From Winogradskyella wichelsiae (GTDB taxonomy: Bacteria > Bacteroidota > Bacteroidia > Flavobacteriales > Flavobacteriaceae), in contig NZ_JABFDJ010000002.1 of assembly GCF_013403925.1 (NCBI RefSeq), forward strand, positions 620,001-684,000: 64,000 nt of DNA, read 5' to 3'. The notes beneath the pieces were generated by a model, which had not been told where the DNA came from, searched no databases, and worked only from the letters and a program-made list of their open reading frames with translations. Below, piece after piece: positions 55,441 to 63,845 of this stretch. Both the position numbers and the translations under genes were made by a program. The first letter of the stretch is position 1. Each line of letters begins with the position of its first letter.

Positions 55441-57312
55441 ATGTTTAACGAAGTTTACGATGTTATAGTTGTAGGTGCTGGTCATGCTGGTAGTGAAGCT
55501 GCTGCTGCTGCCGCAAATATGGGTAGCAAAACATTATTAATTACAATGAACCTTCAGAACATTGCACAGATGTCTTGCAATCCTGCAATGGGAGGAATTG
55601 CAAAAGGTCAAATTGTAAGAGAGATTGATGCGCTTGGAGGTTACAGCGGAATTGTTTCAGATACGTCTGCCATTCAATTTAAAATGTTGAATAAATCTAA
55701 AGGACCTGCAATGTGGAGTCCAAGAGTTCAAAGTGACAGAATGCGTTTTGCAGAAGACTGGAGAATGCTTCTTGAAGGAACTGAGAATTTAGATTTTTAT
55801 CAAGAAATGGTTTCTGGATTATTAGTCGAGAATCATAAAGTTGTTGGTGTAAAAACATCACTTGGTGTTGAAATAAAATCGAAGTCTGTTGTACTTACAA
55901 ACGGTACTTTTTTGAACGGCTTAATCCATATTGGTAATAAGAATTTTGGTGGAGGTAGAGCAGGTGAAAGAGCAGCAACCGGAATCACAGAACAGCTTGT
56001 TAATTTAGGTTTCGAATCTGGAAGAATGAAAACAGGAACACCACCTAGGGTTGATGGAAGATCTTTAGATTTTTCTAAGATGGTAGAGCAACCTGGAGAT
56101 GAACATCCAGATAAATTTTCATATTTAGATATTACAAAACCGTTGACAAAACAACGTTCTTGTCATATGTCTTATACAAGCGAATTGGTGCACGATTTAC
56201 TTCGTGAAGGCTTTGATCGTTCACCAATGTTTAATGGTAGAATTAAAAGTGTTGGACCACGTTATTGTCCTTCAATAGAAGATAAGATTAATCGCTTTGC
56301 AGATAAAGATAGACATCAATTATTTGTGGAACCTGAAGGTTGGAATACTTGTGAATATTATATAAATGGTTTCTCTACATCGTTACCAGAAGATGTTCAG
56401 TTTAAGGCTTTACGTTCTGTTGTTGGTTTTGAAAATGTAAAATTCTTTAGACCTGGTTATGCAATTGAATACGATTATTTTCCGCCTACACAGTTAAAGC
56501 ATACTTTAGAAACTAAGCTAGTTGAAGGCTTGTATTTTGCAGGACAAATTAATGGTACTACAGGATATGAAGAAGCAGCTTCTCAAGGTTTAATGGCGGG
56601 TATTAATGCAAGTTTAAAAGTGCAAGAAAAGGAGGCTTTTACTTTACAAAGAGACGAAGCTTATATAGGTGTTTTAATAGATGATCTAATCACAAAAGGT
56701 ACTGAAGAGCCTTATAGGATGTTTACGTCAAGAGCTGAATATAGAACGCTTTTAAGACAAGATAATGCTGACTTTAGATTAACACCTAAAGGTTATGATT
56801 TAGGTTTAGCGTCTAAAAAACGTTTAGACCGTATGGAAGAAAAGCAATCTAAATCTGATGCGTTTGTACAGTTTTTTAGAGATACAAGTGTAACGCCTGA
56901 AGAAGCAAATCCGGTCTTAGAAGCTAAGAATTCATCACCGGTTAAACAGCAAGATAAGATGTTTAAATTGTATGCTAGACCGAATATTACTATCGATGAT
57001 GTTAGGCAATTTAAAGCTGTAAATGATTATGTTTTGGCTAATGAATTAGATCAAGAAATGATTGAACAAACAGAAATTCAAGTCAAATATGCGGGTTATA
57101 TTGAGAAGGAAAAGAACAATGCGGATAAGCTTAATCGACTAGAAAATTTAAAAATACCAGCTGGTTTTGATTATTCAAAATTGAAATCTATGAGTATAGA
57201 AGCAAGGCAAAAATTAGCGAAAATAGAGCCTGTTACCATATCTCAAGCATCAAGAATAAGTGGTGTTTCACCTAATGATATTTCTGTTTTATTGGTTTAT
57301 TTAGGTAGATAA
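55441..57312 (+). CDS. mnmG: tRNA uridine-5-carboxymethylaminomethyl modification enzyme MnmG (GidA)
   Basis: This 623-aa FAD enzyme forms, with MnmE, the cmnm5 group on wobble uridine 34. The FAD-binding start VIVVGAGHAGSEAAAAAANMG (about 9-29), the AQMSCNPAMGGIAKGQIVREIDALGG motif, GTFLNGLIHIG, KTGTPPRVDG, GQINGTTGYEEAASQGL and the C-terminal helical domain ending SGVSPNDISVLLVYLGR are all present. Length is typical. Its promoter region contains a parS-like site, and a second one in a 40-bp palindrome follows its stop by about 30 bases. In many bacteria gidA/mnmG lies beside the replication origin. Confidence 0.97.
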   Translation: MFNEVYDVIVVGAGHAGSEAAAAAANMGSKTLLITMNLQNIAQMSCNPAMGGIAKGQIVREIDALGGYSGIVSDTSAIQFKMLNKSKGPAMWSPRVQSDRMRFAEDWRMLLEGTENLDFYQEMVSGLLVENHKVVGVKTSLGVEIKSKSVVLTNGTFLNGLIHIGNKNFGGGRAGERAATGITEQLVNLGFESGRMKTGTPPRVDGRSLDFSKMVEQPGDEHPDKFSYLDITKPLTKQRSCHMSYTSELVHDLLREGFDRSPMFNGRIKSVGPRYCPSIEDKINRFADKDRHQLFVEPEGWNTCEYYINGFSTSLPEDVQFKALRSVVGFENVKFFRPGYAIEYDYFPPTQLKHTLETKLVEGLYFAGQINGTTGYEEAASQGLMAGINASLKVQEKEAFTLQRDEAYIGVLIDDLITKGTEEPYRMFTSRAEYRTLLRQDNADFRLTPKGYDLGLASKKRLDRMEEKQSKSDAFVQFFRDTSVTPEEANPVLEAKNSSPVKQQDKMFKLYARPNITIDDVRQFKAVNDYVLANELDQEMIEQTEIQVKYAGYIEKEKNNADKLNRLENLKIPAGFDYSKLKSMSIEARQKLAKIEPVTISQASRISGVSPNDISVLLVYLGR

Positions 57313-57340
57313 TTAATGTTGGATTAGTAGTTTTTTTGTG

Positions 57341-57380
57341 TTATTATTTCGTTGTTCCACGTGGAACAACGAAATAATAA
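57341..57380. repeat. Perfect 40-bp palindrome with parS-like core
   Basis: Twenty bases, ttattatttcgttgttccac, are followed by their exact reverse complement with no spacer. The central 16 bp (57353-57368) are TGTTCCACGTGGAACA. The element starts 29 bases behind the mnmG stop. Cruciform or hairpin formation is possible, but there is no following T run, so a terminator role is not clear. Confidence 0.9.
57353..57368. promoter_or_regulatory. parS-like site 2
   Basis: TGTTCCACGTGGAACA, identical to site 1 and located at the centre of the 40-bp palindrome. Confidence 0.85.
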
Positions 57381-57764
57381 TTTGATATTTATTCACTCTT
57401 TATACTCTGAAATGAGTTTTTTTAAACATTTTTTATTCTTTTTAAAGTGTTTTAAAGCTTCTTTATTTTAGTTATTTCGTCTTGAAATCGGTATAATTTA
57501 GTTTGAAAAGCAACTTTAAAATTTAATATTTATAGTTTTAAATAGATGATTTAATAGGTGTTTTTACAATGTGATTGGTAGTTTTTATATAGAAATTTAA
57601 CCTGTTTATTTCAGTTGTTTTTTAATTTGAAGCTCGTGTTTTTCTAAAATGAGATAGTTTTTATGTGCTTTTTTTAAGGTGGTATTTTCTCTATAAAGTA
57701 AAAATATGTATTGTTTTAAAGGTTTGAAAACTAAAAATTATTATCTATTTCTATTAAATTAGAA

Positions 57765-57780
57765 TGTTACACGTGGAACA
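57765..57780. promoter_or_regulatory. parS-like site 3 (variant)
   Basis: TGTTACACGTGGAACA, one base different from sites 1 and 2 in the left arm. First unit of the array. Confidence 0.7.
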
Positions 57781-58035
57781 AGGTGTCGTATTTTAATCTG
57801 TTTTTAACCTGGTTAATTTTAATAATGTGTTGAAATAGGCGATAGAGTTTAGTGAAAATTGTCAGGGTTAATATTTCTTAAAAGTAAATTTTACTAATTT
57901 TTAAAGAGGTTTTGCTATTTATATCTGATAATTTTGTTTCTTTAAATAGGGTTGTTTTCAAAAATGAATTAAAATATAGCAGAGTTTTACTAGATTAAAA
58001 ATAGAAATATATTGTCTATTTCTACTTAATTAAAA

Positions 58036-58051
58036 TGTTACACGTGGAACA
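58036..58051. promoter_or_regulatory. parS-like site 4 (variant)
   Basis: TGTTACACGTGGAACA, identical to site 3, 271 bases further on, in the second unit. Confidence 0.7.
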
Positions 58052-58274
58052 ATGTGAGTCTTTTTTATCTTTTTAATATTAATAATATTCTGAAATAAGG
58101 GAGGGAATTTAGTAGAAACTGTCAGGATTAGTGTTTTTTAAAAATGAATTTCACTGATTTTTAATGTGGTTTTGATATTTGTATTTGATTATTTTAAAAA
58201 AAAGAAGCTAAAAAGGAGTATTGTTTTAAAGGGTTTAAAACAGAAATATATTGTCTGTTTCTAGTAAATTAAAA

Positions 58275-58290
58275 TGTTACACGTGGAACA
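58275..58290. promoter_or_regulatory. parS-like site 5 (variant)
   Basis: TGTTACACGTGGAACA, identical to sites 3 and 4, 239 bases further on, in the third unit. Confidence 0.7.
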
Positions 58291-58689
58291 TTATATTGTA
58301 TTTTAATCTGTTTTAGCCTTTTTAATTTTAATAATATTCTGAAATAGGGGGTAGGATTTAGTGAAAATCATCAAAATTAATACGTTTTAAAAGTAAGTTT
58401 CACTAAATTTTTTGAGAGGTTTTTATATCAGATTTATTCATTTTTTAATTTTTCAACGTGTTTCTATTGTGATTAACGCTTCAATAAAAAGAAAGCTACA
58501 GACTTAAATTTGATGATTTTTTTAGATCATTAAGTCTTAAATTAGAAAATAACATATAATAAATAGGAGTTTTTTTTATAAGATTTAGATTGAAAAAGGA
58601 TAAGATATGATTCCATTTTTCTTCTAAACTCAAAAATTAAAAGAATTCAAGTCAAACAAAATTCAATAAGATTCAAACACTTTATACTC

Positions 58690-59550
58690 GTGATAGAAAA
58701 TAAATCAACATACATTACTTTAAAAGATCACTCTGTTTCTAAGGAAGAATTTCGGTTATTGTATAACGAGGAGTTAGATATGTTAGAAACATTTCCGGAA
58801 CCTAAAGGAGAAAAGTTATCTGCATATTATAAAAGTGAAGACTATATTTCGCACACAGATACTAAGCGTAATTTGTTAGAATATGCTTACCATTATGTAA
58901 GAGGAATTTCTCTAAAACGTAAACTAAAACTGATTAATTCGTTTCAATCTGAGTCTAAAACACTATTAGATATTGGTTGCGGAACTGGTGATTTTTTACA
59001 AACAGCATTAAAAGGAGGGTGGAAGATTACAGGAATTGAACCCGATGAAAACGCTAGAAAAATCGCAAATTCAAAAACAAATGATACAGTATTTGAACCA
59101 AAAGTCTTAGAGAGTTTTGAACCAAACTCTTTTGATGTTATTACGCTTTGGCATGTTTTAGAACATTTACCTGATTTAGAAAAGCAAACGGCATTATTTA
59201 AATCCCTTTTAAAACCGACTGGGACTTTAGTTATTGCTGTGCCTAATTATAAAAGTTACGATGCGGAATACTATAAAAACTTTTGGGCGGCTTATGATGT
59301 GCCAAGACATCTTTGGCATTTCTCAAAAACATCGATTTCAGAATTATTTAAAAAAGAAAATATGAAATTGGTAAAAACTTTACCAATGAAATTTGATGCT
59401 TATTATGTTTGTTTGCTTTCAGAAAAATACAAATCTGGTTTTATGAATCCTTTTAAAGCTTTTTGGATAGGTTGGCGCTCTAATCGTAAAGCAAGCGTAA
59501 ATAATGAGTATTCTTCGCTTATTTACGTGCTAAACAAGACGAATTCTTAA
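58690..59550 (+). CDS. Class I SAM-dependent methyltransferase
   Basis: This protein of about 286 aa has the SAM-binding motif I LLDIGCGTGDFLQTA (about 94-108), an acidic residue in TGIEPDENA and the post-motif ITLWHVLEHLPDLE. It resembles methyltransferase domain 12 or 23 proteins that act on small molecules or sugars; the substrate is unknown. The start is a GTG at 58690; the following ITLKDHSVSKEEF is where related flavobacterial proteins begin, which supports it. It follows the parS-like array; no operon partner is close. Confidence 0.88.
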   Translation: MIENKSTYITLKDHSVSKEEFRLLYNEELDMLETFPEPKGEKLSAYYKSEDYISHTDTKRNLLEYAYHYVRGISLKRKLKLINSFQSESKTLLDIGCGTGDFLQTALKGGWKITGIEPDENARKIANSKTNDTVFEPKVLESFEPNSFDVITLWHVLEHLPDLEKQTALFKSLLKPTGTLVIAVPNYKSYDAEYYKNFWAAYDVPRHLWHFSKTSISELFKKENMKLVKTLPMKFDAYYVCLLSEKYKSGFMNPFKAFWIGWRSNRKASVNNEYSSLIYVLNKTNS

Positions 59551-59730
59551 TACAAAGAGCGCTAAGTTTTAATTTAAAGTGTAAATGTATAATTACAAGC
59601 AAATATTTTGAAAGCTTCTTAAAACGTCTTATTTGAGCTTGTTTTTGATCGATTTAATCAATAATATTATATTTTTTGATAGAAAAAAGCAATAGTTAAA
59701 TTATTTATCTAAATCACAATCTAACTTTTA

Positions 59731-59738
59731 TACATTTG
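59731..59738 (+). promoter_or_regulatory. Candidate -7 element for the OmpH-like gene
   Basis: TACATTTG matches TAnnTTTG, 24 bases before the ATG at 59763. Confidence 0.5.
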
Positions 59739-59762
59739 TAAAAATTAATTTTAATATAAATC

Positions 59763-60284
59763 ATGAAGAGAATATTTTTAAGCTTAGGCGTATTAGTTGT
59801 TTTAGCATCTTGTGCTCAACCAGAAAAAACAGGTTTTGTAAATAATTCTGAACTAATTAATGATTATCAAGGAAAGTTGGATATTGAAGATAAATATCAA
59901 GCTAGAGATGAAGCAACAAAAAAGAAAAGCGATAGTCTTGGACAAGCTTATCAAAAAGAGGTTGCAGAATTACAACAGCGATTAGCGAGTATGTCAGAGC
60001 AACAACAACAACAAGCAGCACAACCATTTCAACAAAAATGGCAAATGATAGAGCAGCAAATGAAAGCTGACCAGCAAAAATTTCAGACTGAATTTCAAAC
60101 AGAAATAGATTCTTCTATTGTTGATGTTGTAGATTTTGTAAAAGAATATGCAGAAACTAATGGATATTCTTATGTTTTTGGGACTAGCGATGCTTCTAGA
60201 AGCGTTATGTATGGTAAAGAAACAAATGATTTAACTAAAGAAGTTCTTGAAGCGCTTAATGCAGCTTATAAAGAGAAAAAATAG
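59763..60284 (+). CDS. OmpH/Skp-like lipoprotein
   Basis: This 173-aa protein has a lipoprotein signal (lipobox VLASC, Cys about 17) and a Skp/OmpH-type body: a short beta start (TGFVNNSELINDYQG), a long Gln/Lys-rich coiled coil (about 40-125) and a C-terminal beta-alpha segment (YAETNGYSYVFGTSDASRSVMY). Skp proteins are periplasmic chaperones for outer-membrane proteins; a lipid-anchored form is usual in Bacteroidota. No bamA is near. A strong terminator follows. Confidence 0.85.
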   Translation: MKRIFLSLGVLVVLASCAQPEKTGFVNNSELINDYQGKLDIEDKYQARDEATKKKSDSLGQAYQKEVAELQQRLASMSEQQQQQAAQPFQQKWQMIEQQMKADQQKFQTEFQTEIDSSIVDVVDFVKEYAETNGYSYVFGTSDASRSVMYGKETNDLTKEVLEALNAAYKEKK

Positions 60285-60307
60285 TACTCAATTTTAGGAT
60301 TCGATAT

Positions 60308-60343
60308 AAAAAAAAGTCAAGCTATGAAGCTTGACTTTTTTTA
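60308..60343 (+). terminator. Terminator of the OmpH-like gene, overlapping the holB 3' end
   Basis: Stem aaaaagtcaagc (60311-60322) pairs with its complement at 60329-60340, with a short loop and a T run. The right arm lies inside the last codons of the convergent holB gene. The A run on the left could also terminate holB. Confidence 0.82.
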
Positions 60344-61482
60344 TGCAATAATCTGGTGAGTTTTATGGATAAATCAGTTAAAATAATCTTAGAATTACCG
60401 TTTCGTTCTATGTGATACATAGCGTCTTGTAGTTCAGTAGAGATTTCTAGTATGTTGCTATCGTGAACGAAAGGCGCAAATTTTTCTAGTTTAAAATCTT
60501 TAGATTTAGGTTCTAAATACACCAATTCTTTAGCATTATAGTTCAATAATAAAGCTTGTCTAAAATAGTTAAGACAGAAGCTTAAGAATTTTTTCTGCGT
60601 TTCACGTCCTGTTTTGGCGATGTCTTCAGACCATGAAATTAAATCGTGAATAGCAGCTTTGTTTCCTCGTGCTTTAAAAGCAGAACGTACCCAAAGAACA
60701 AACCATTCTTCAAACTGAATGTCTTCACTATCATTATAAATAAGATCACAAGCTTTGTTGTAATTTCCATTAGACTGATGGGCTATTTTAATGGCAACAG
60801 CTTCTTCAATATGATAGTTTTTTACCAAACCTTCAACAATAGCTTCTTCAGCTAAGGGCGGAAAATGTAATATCTGACAACGCGATTTTATAGTATTAAT
60901 AATCTGTCCTTCGTCTTCAGTAATAAGAATAAAAACTGTTTTTTCTGGTGGTTCTTCAATTAGTTTTAGAAGTTTATTGGCGCTGGCTGTGTTCATCTTT
61001 TCAGCCATCCAGATAATCATCACCTTATGACCGCCTTCAAAAGACTTAAGAGTCAATGATTTAACAACTTCTAGTGCTTCTTCAACACCAATTTGACCTT
61101 GTTTATTATCAACACCTAATAGTTTGTACCAATCAAAGAGATTTCCGTAAGGTTGTTGGTCTAAAAGTTGACGCCATTCTTTTAAATAATATTTAGAGAC
61201 AGGTTTGCTTTTTACTTTATCACTTGTCGTAACAGGAAATGCAAAATGTAAATCGGGATGCGAGAAGTTTTTGAACTTTATATTGCAAGAATCCTTGCCG
61301 CCAGTATTTTCGCCATTAGTATTACTACATAAAATATATTGTGCGTAGGCTAATGCCATTGGTAAGGTGCCAGAACCTTCTGCACCAACAAATAGCTGGG
61401 CGTGTGCAATTCTGTCACCATCTACACTTGTAGTAAGGTGATTTTTTATGTGTTGTTGACCTAAAACTTCAGAAAATAACAT
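60322..61482 (-). CDS. holB: DNA polymerase III delta' subunit (HolB-like)
   Basis: This 386-aa clamp-loader ATPase-like protein starts LFSEVLGQQHIKNHLTTSV and has a degenerate P loop GAEGSGTLPMALA in which the Gly-Lys-Thr is lost, as usual for the delta' subunit. Further landmarks are HKVMIIWMAEKMNTASANKLLKLIEEPPEKTVFIL and the sensor segment IINTIKSRCQILHFPPL. The zinc module is reduced to two visible cysteines (CSNTNGENTGGKDSC). It helps load the beta clamp at replication forks. A -7 match lies at 61556-61563. Confidence 0.9.
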   Translation of the reverse strand: MLFSEVLGQQHIKNHLTTSVDGDRIAHAQLFVGAEGSGTLPMALAYAQYILCSNTNGENTGGKDSCNIKFKNFSHPDLHFAFPVTTSDKVKSKPVSKYYLKEWRQLLDQQPYGNLFDWYKLLGVDNKQGQIGVEEALEVVKSLTLKSFEGGHKVMIIWMAEKMNTASANKLLKLIEEPPEKTVFILITEDEGQIINTIKSRCQILHFPPLAEEAIVEGLVKNYHIEEAVAIKIAHQSNGNYNKACDLIYNDSEDIQFEEWFVLWVRSAFKARGNKAAIHDLISWSEDIAKTGRETQKKFLSFCLNYFRQALLLNYNAKELVYLEPKSKDFKLEKFAPFVHDSNILEISTELQDAMYHIERNGNSKIILTDLSIKLTRLLHKKSQAS

Positions 61483-61555
61483 GGTTTTGATTCTATTGTG
61501 TTTTACCTCAAAATCGAGGCCTCTAATTATAAGATCTTTCGCGTCTTATACGGAA

Positions 61556-61563
61556 CAAATTTA
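61556..61563 (-). promoter_or_regulatory. Candidate -7 element for holB
   Basis: The minus strand reads TAAATTTG, matching TAnnTTTG, 73 bases before the ATG at 61482. Confidence 0.35.
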
Positions 61564-61634
61564 AATTAAACGTTAAATTCAAATACTATTCGATATTAAG
61601 CAAAACTATATAAAATATTTATGTTTCTAATCTT

Positions 61635-61642
61635 TATATTTG
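61635..61642 (+). promoter_or_regulatory. Candidate -7 element for pgk
   Basis: TATATTTG matches TAnnTTTG, 18 bases before the chosen ATG at 61661. It overlaps the alternative upstream start, which argues against that longer form. Confidence 0.55.
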
Positions 61643-61660
61643 TCTTATAAAATATATACC

Positions 61661-62848
61661 ATGAAAACATTAAACGACTTTAATTTTAAAGATAAGAAAG
61701 CATTAATCAGAGTAGATTTTAACGTACCGTTAAATGACAATTTTGAAGTTACTGATGCTACAAGAATTGTATCTGCAAAACCAACAATTATTAAAATTTT
61801 AGAAGACGGAGGAAGCTGCGTTTTAATGTCGCATTTAGGACGACCAAAAGGTGTTCAAGATGAGTTTTCATTAAAGCACATTATTCCAAAAATTGAAGAT
61901 ATTTTAGGTGTTGAAGTAAAATTTGCTAGCAACTGTGTTGGACAAGAAGCAGAAGAAAAAGCAGCAGCTTTAAAACCAGGTGAAATTTTATTACTTGAAA
62001 ATTTACGTTTCCATGAAGAAGAGAAACAAGGAGATAAAAAATTTGCTGAACAGTTATCTAAGTTAGGTGATATATATGTTAATGATGCCTTTGGTACAGC
62101 ACACAGAGCACATGCTTCTACTACAATTGTAGCTGAATTTTTTCCTGAAACAAAATGTTTTGGTCTTCTTTTAGCTAAAGAAATTGAAAGCATTAAAAAA
62201 GTGATGGAAGATGGTGAGAAACCAGTTCTAGCCATACTTGGTGGTGCAAAAGTTTCTTCAAAAATCACAGTAATTGAGAATATTTTAGATAAAGTAGATC
62301 ACTTAATCATTGGTGGAGGTATGACTTTTACTTTCGTTAAAGCTCAAGGCGGAAAAGTTGGTAATTCTATTTGTGAAGATGACAAAATGGAATTAGCTTT
62401 AGATATTTTAAAGCAAGCTGAAGCAAAAGGTGTTAAAATCCATTTACCTGTAGACGTAGTTGCAGCGGATAGTTTTAGCAATACTGCAAATACACAATTT
62501 TGTGATGTTTATGAAATTCCTGATGGTTGGGAAGGTTTAGATGCAGGACCAAAATCTATTAAGATTTTTGATACTGTTGTTAACCAATGTAAAACAATTC
62601 TTTGGAATGGACCTTTAGGTGTATTTGAATTAGAAAGTTTTGCTAACGGAACTATTGAATTAGGAAACTCTATAGCAAATGCTACCAAAAACGGAGCGTT
62701 TTCTTTAGTAGGTGGTGGAGATTCTGTTGCTGCTGTAAAACAATTTGGTTTTGAAAAGAAAGTAAGTTATGTAAGTACCGGTGGTGGTGCAATGTTAGAA
62801 AGTCTAGAAGGTAAAACTTTACCTGGTATTGCTGCGATATTAGACTAA
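61661..62848 (+). CDS. pgk: Phosphoglycerate kinase
   Basis: This 395-aa glycolytic enzyme transfers phosphate from 1,3-bisphosphoglycerate to ADP. It has the start [23 protein letters not shown] (conserved RVDFNVP), the substrate arginine/histidine segment [20 protein letters not shown], the hinge [10 protein letters not shown], and the nucleotide site [14 protein letters not shown] with [13 protein letters not shown] near the C-terminus. Length is normal from this ATG; a start seven codons earlier would overlap the promoter. The next gene starts 3 bases after its stop, so read-through into the lipoprotein gene is likely. Confidence 0.96.
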   Translation: MKTLNDFNFKDKKALIRVDFNVPLNDNFEVTDATRIVSAKPTIIKILEDGGSCVLMSHLGRPKGVQDEFSLKHIIPKIEDILGVEVKFASNCVGQEAEEKAAALKPGEILLLENLRFHEEEKQGDKKFAEQLSKLGDIYVNDAFGTAHRAHASTTIVAEFFPETKCFGLLLAKEIESIKKVMEDGEKPVLAILGGAKVSSKITVIENILDKVDHLIIGGGMTFTFVKAQGGKVGNSICEDDKMELALDILKQAEAKGVKIHLPVDVVAADSFSNTANTQFCDVYEIPDGWEGLDAGPKSIKIFDTVVNQCKTILWNGPLGVFELESFANGTIELGNSIANATKNGAFSLVGGGDSVAAVKQFGFEKKVSYVSTGGGAMLESLEGKTLPGIAAILD

Positions 62849-62851
62849 TAT

Positions 62852-63811
62852 ATGAAGTTGTTTAAGTACATCTTTTTATTATTTTTCTTTTTTAGCTGTG
62901 ATTCTGATGATAAAACTTCTGAAGTAACAGATATAAGATATAAAGTGCTCTTAGATTATGATGGAGATCTCGTTTTCATAGGTGACCAAACAAATAAGGT
63001 GATTTTTGAAAGTAGCTCTTCTGAGTATTATTTGAGCATTTTAGGCTATTATAATGAAATACAATCTAAGAGGCTGTACTTCATTTCTAGAAGTGATTTT
63101 TATTCAGGTTTTATGTTGAATTACATCGATTTACAAGATTTGTACGAGAATAGAGATTATAATTATACGGTTCAATCTTCTATTATTAATTTCGATGAAA
63201 ATGATTATTTGATGTCTGGCGTCTTTATGGAATCAGAAAACAGATATCATTTTTTAGTTACAGAAGACGACTCAAATATTCTTTTAAAAACCTTTGAAAG
63301 TGGATCATTGGTTGAAACTCAAAATCTAACTTCATCATTTGCTGTCGCTAATTTTGGCATAGAAGGAATTAGTTATCTGCAAGAATCTAATAAGCTAGTT
63401 ATAATTCAAGATGTATTTAATTCTTCAACTCAAAAAACTAAGATTATCGATTTAGATACTTTTAGTTTAATCGGAGAGCATACTAATTTTAATTACAACT
63501 TTTTTAAAAGCTTCGGAAATGAAGATCATCAATACCTAATTGGTCGAAAAGAAATTAGCTATGAAGTCCATGAATATTTAACAGATTTAGAAGGTAATTT
63601 AATTACTGATAATTCTGATGAATATGCTTTTATAGGAAGGGCATCAACAGGTTACGATACAGAAGAGAGTGCTTTTGAATATTTTGTAAACGGAGATGTT
63701 AGAGAAGAAGTAGGAACAATAAATACCACTACTGGTGAGTTATTACGGCAAGGTGTAGAAGGAGAGCCTCATTCTAGAAATTCCCCAATTTTTTATTTTA
63801 AACCAAATTAA
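62852..63811 (+). CDS. Lipoprotein of unknown function
   Basis: This 319-aa protein has a short Phe-rich lipoprotein signal (FFFFSC, Cys about 16) and an acidic start DSDDKTSEVTD. The rest is rich in Tyr/Asn/Asp/Ser with repeating strand-like stretches (YYLSILGYYNEIQSKRLYFIS, YHFLVTEDDSNILLKTFE, QYLIGRKEISYEVHEYLT), which suggests a beta-propeller or similar all-beta fold. No known family recognised. It begins 3 bases after pgk, so it is probably in the same transcript. Confidence 0.75.
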   Translation: MKLFKYIFLLFFFFSCDSDDKTSEVTDIRYKVLLDYDGDLVFIGDQTNKVIFESSSSEYYLSILGYYNEIQSKRLYFISRSDFYSGFMLNYIDLQDLYENRDYNYTVQSSIINFDENDYLMSGVFMESENRYHFLVTEDDSNILLKTFESGSLVETQNLTSSFAVANFGIEGISYLQESNKLVIIQDVFNSSTQKTKIIDLDTFSLIGEHTNFNYNFFKSFGNEDHQYLIGRKEISYEVHEYLTDLEGNLITDNSDEYAFIGRASTGYDTEESAFEYFVNGDVREEVGTINTTTGELLRQGVEGEPHSRNSPIFYFKPN

Positions 63812-63845
63812 TCAATTCGATTAAATTAATAAACGTTATTTGACT

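Larger units (their letters stand above)
57732..58440. repeat. Degenerate tandem array, three units of about 240-270 bp
   Basis: Units begin near 57732, 58002 and 58241 with variants of aaatatattgtctatttct, then a parS-like 16-mer 33-34 bases later. Shared landmarks follow: attttaatctgttttt, ttaattttaataat, a ctgaaataggg-like block, tttagtgaaaattgtcagg and a ttttaaaagtaa block. Similarity fades toward the ends. The array shows no open frames and is not a CRISPR. Confidence 0.8.
57313..58689. other. Gene-free region with parS-like sites behind mnmG
   Basis: A 1,377-base stretch with no credible gene, very AT-rich. It holds a 40-bp palindrome with a parS-like centre and three degenerate repeat units that each contain a parS variant. 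The last 250 bases (58440-58689) show nothing recognisable. No perfect DnaA box seen. Confidence 0.85.

Noticed and set aside
57341..57380. Simple mnmG terminator as full explanation of the 40-bp palindrome
   Set aside because: No T run follows the hairpin and its core is identical to the site upstream of mnmG, so termination alone does not explain it. A secondary terminator effect remains possible.
55410..58290. CACGTG boxes as binding sites of an ordinary transcription factor
   Set aside because: The full 16-bp match to parS, the clustering in non-coding DNA and the repeat layout fit ParB better; not excluded for the site before mnmG.
57732..58440. CRISPR array
   Set aside because: Units are about 240-270 bp and degenerate, without short identical repeats, spacers or cas genes.
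58441..58470. Sixth parS-like site near ttcaacgtgtttc
   Set aside because: The central CACGTG is broken and both arms mismatch.
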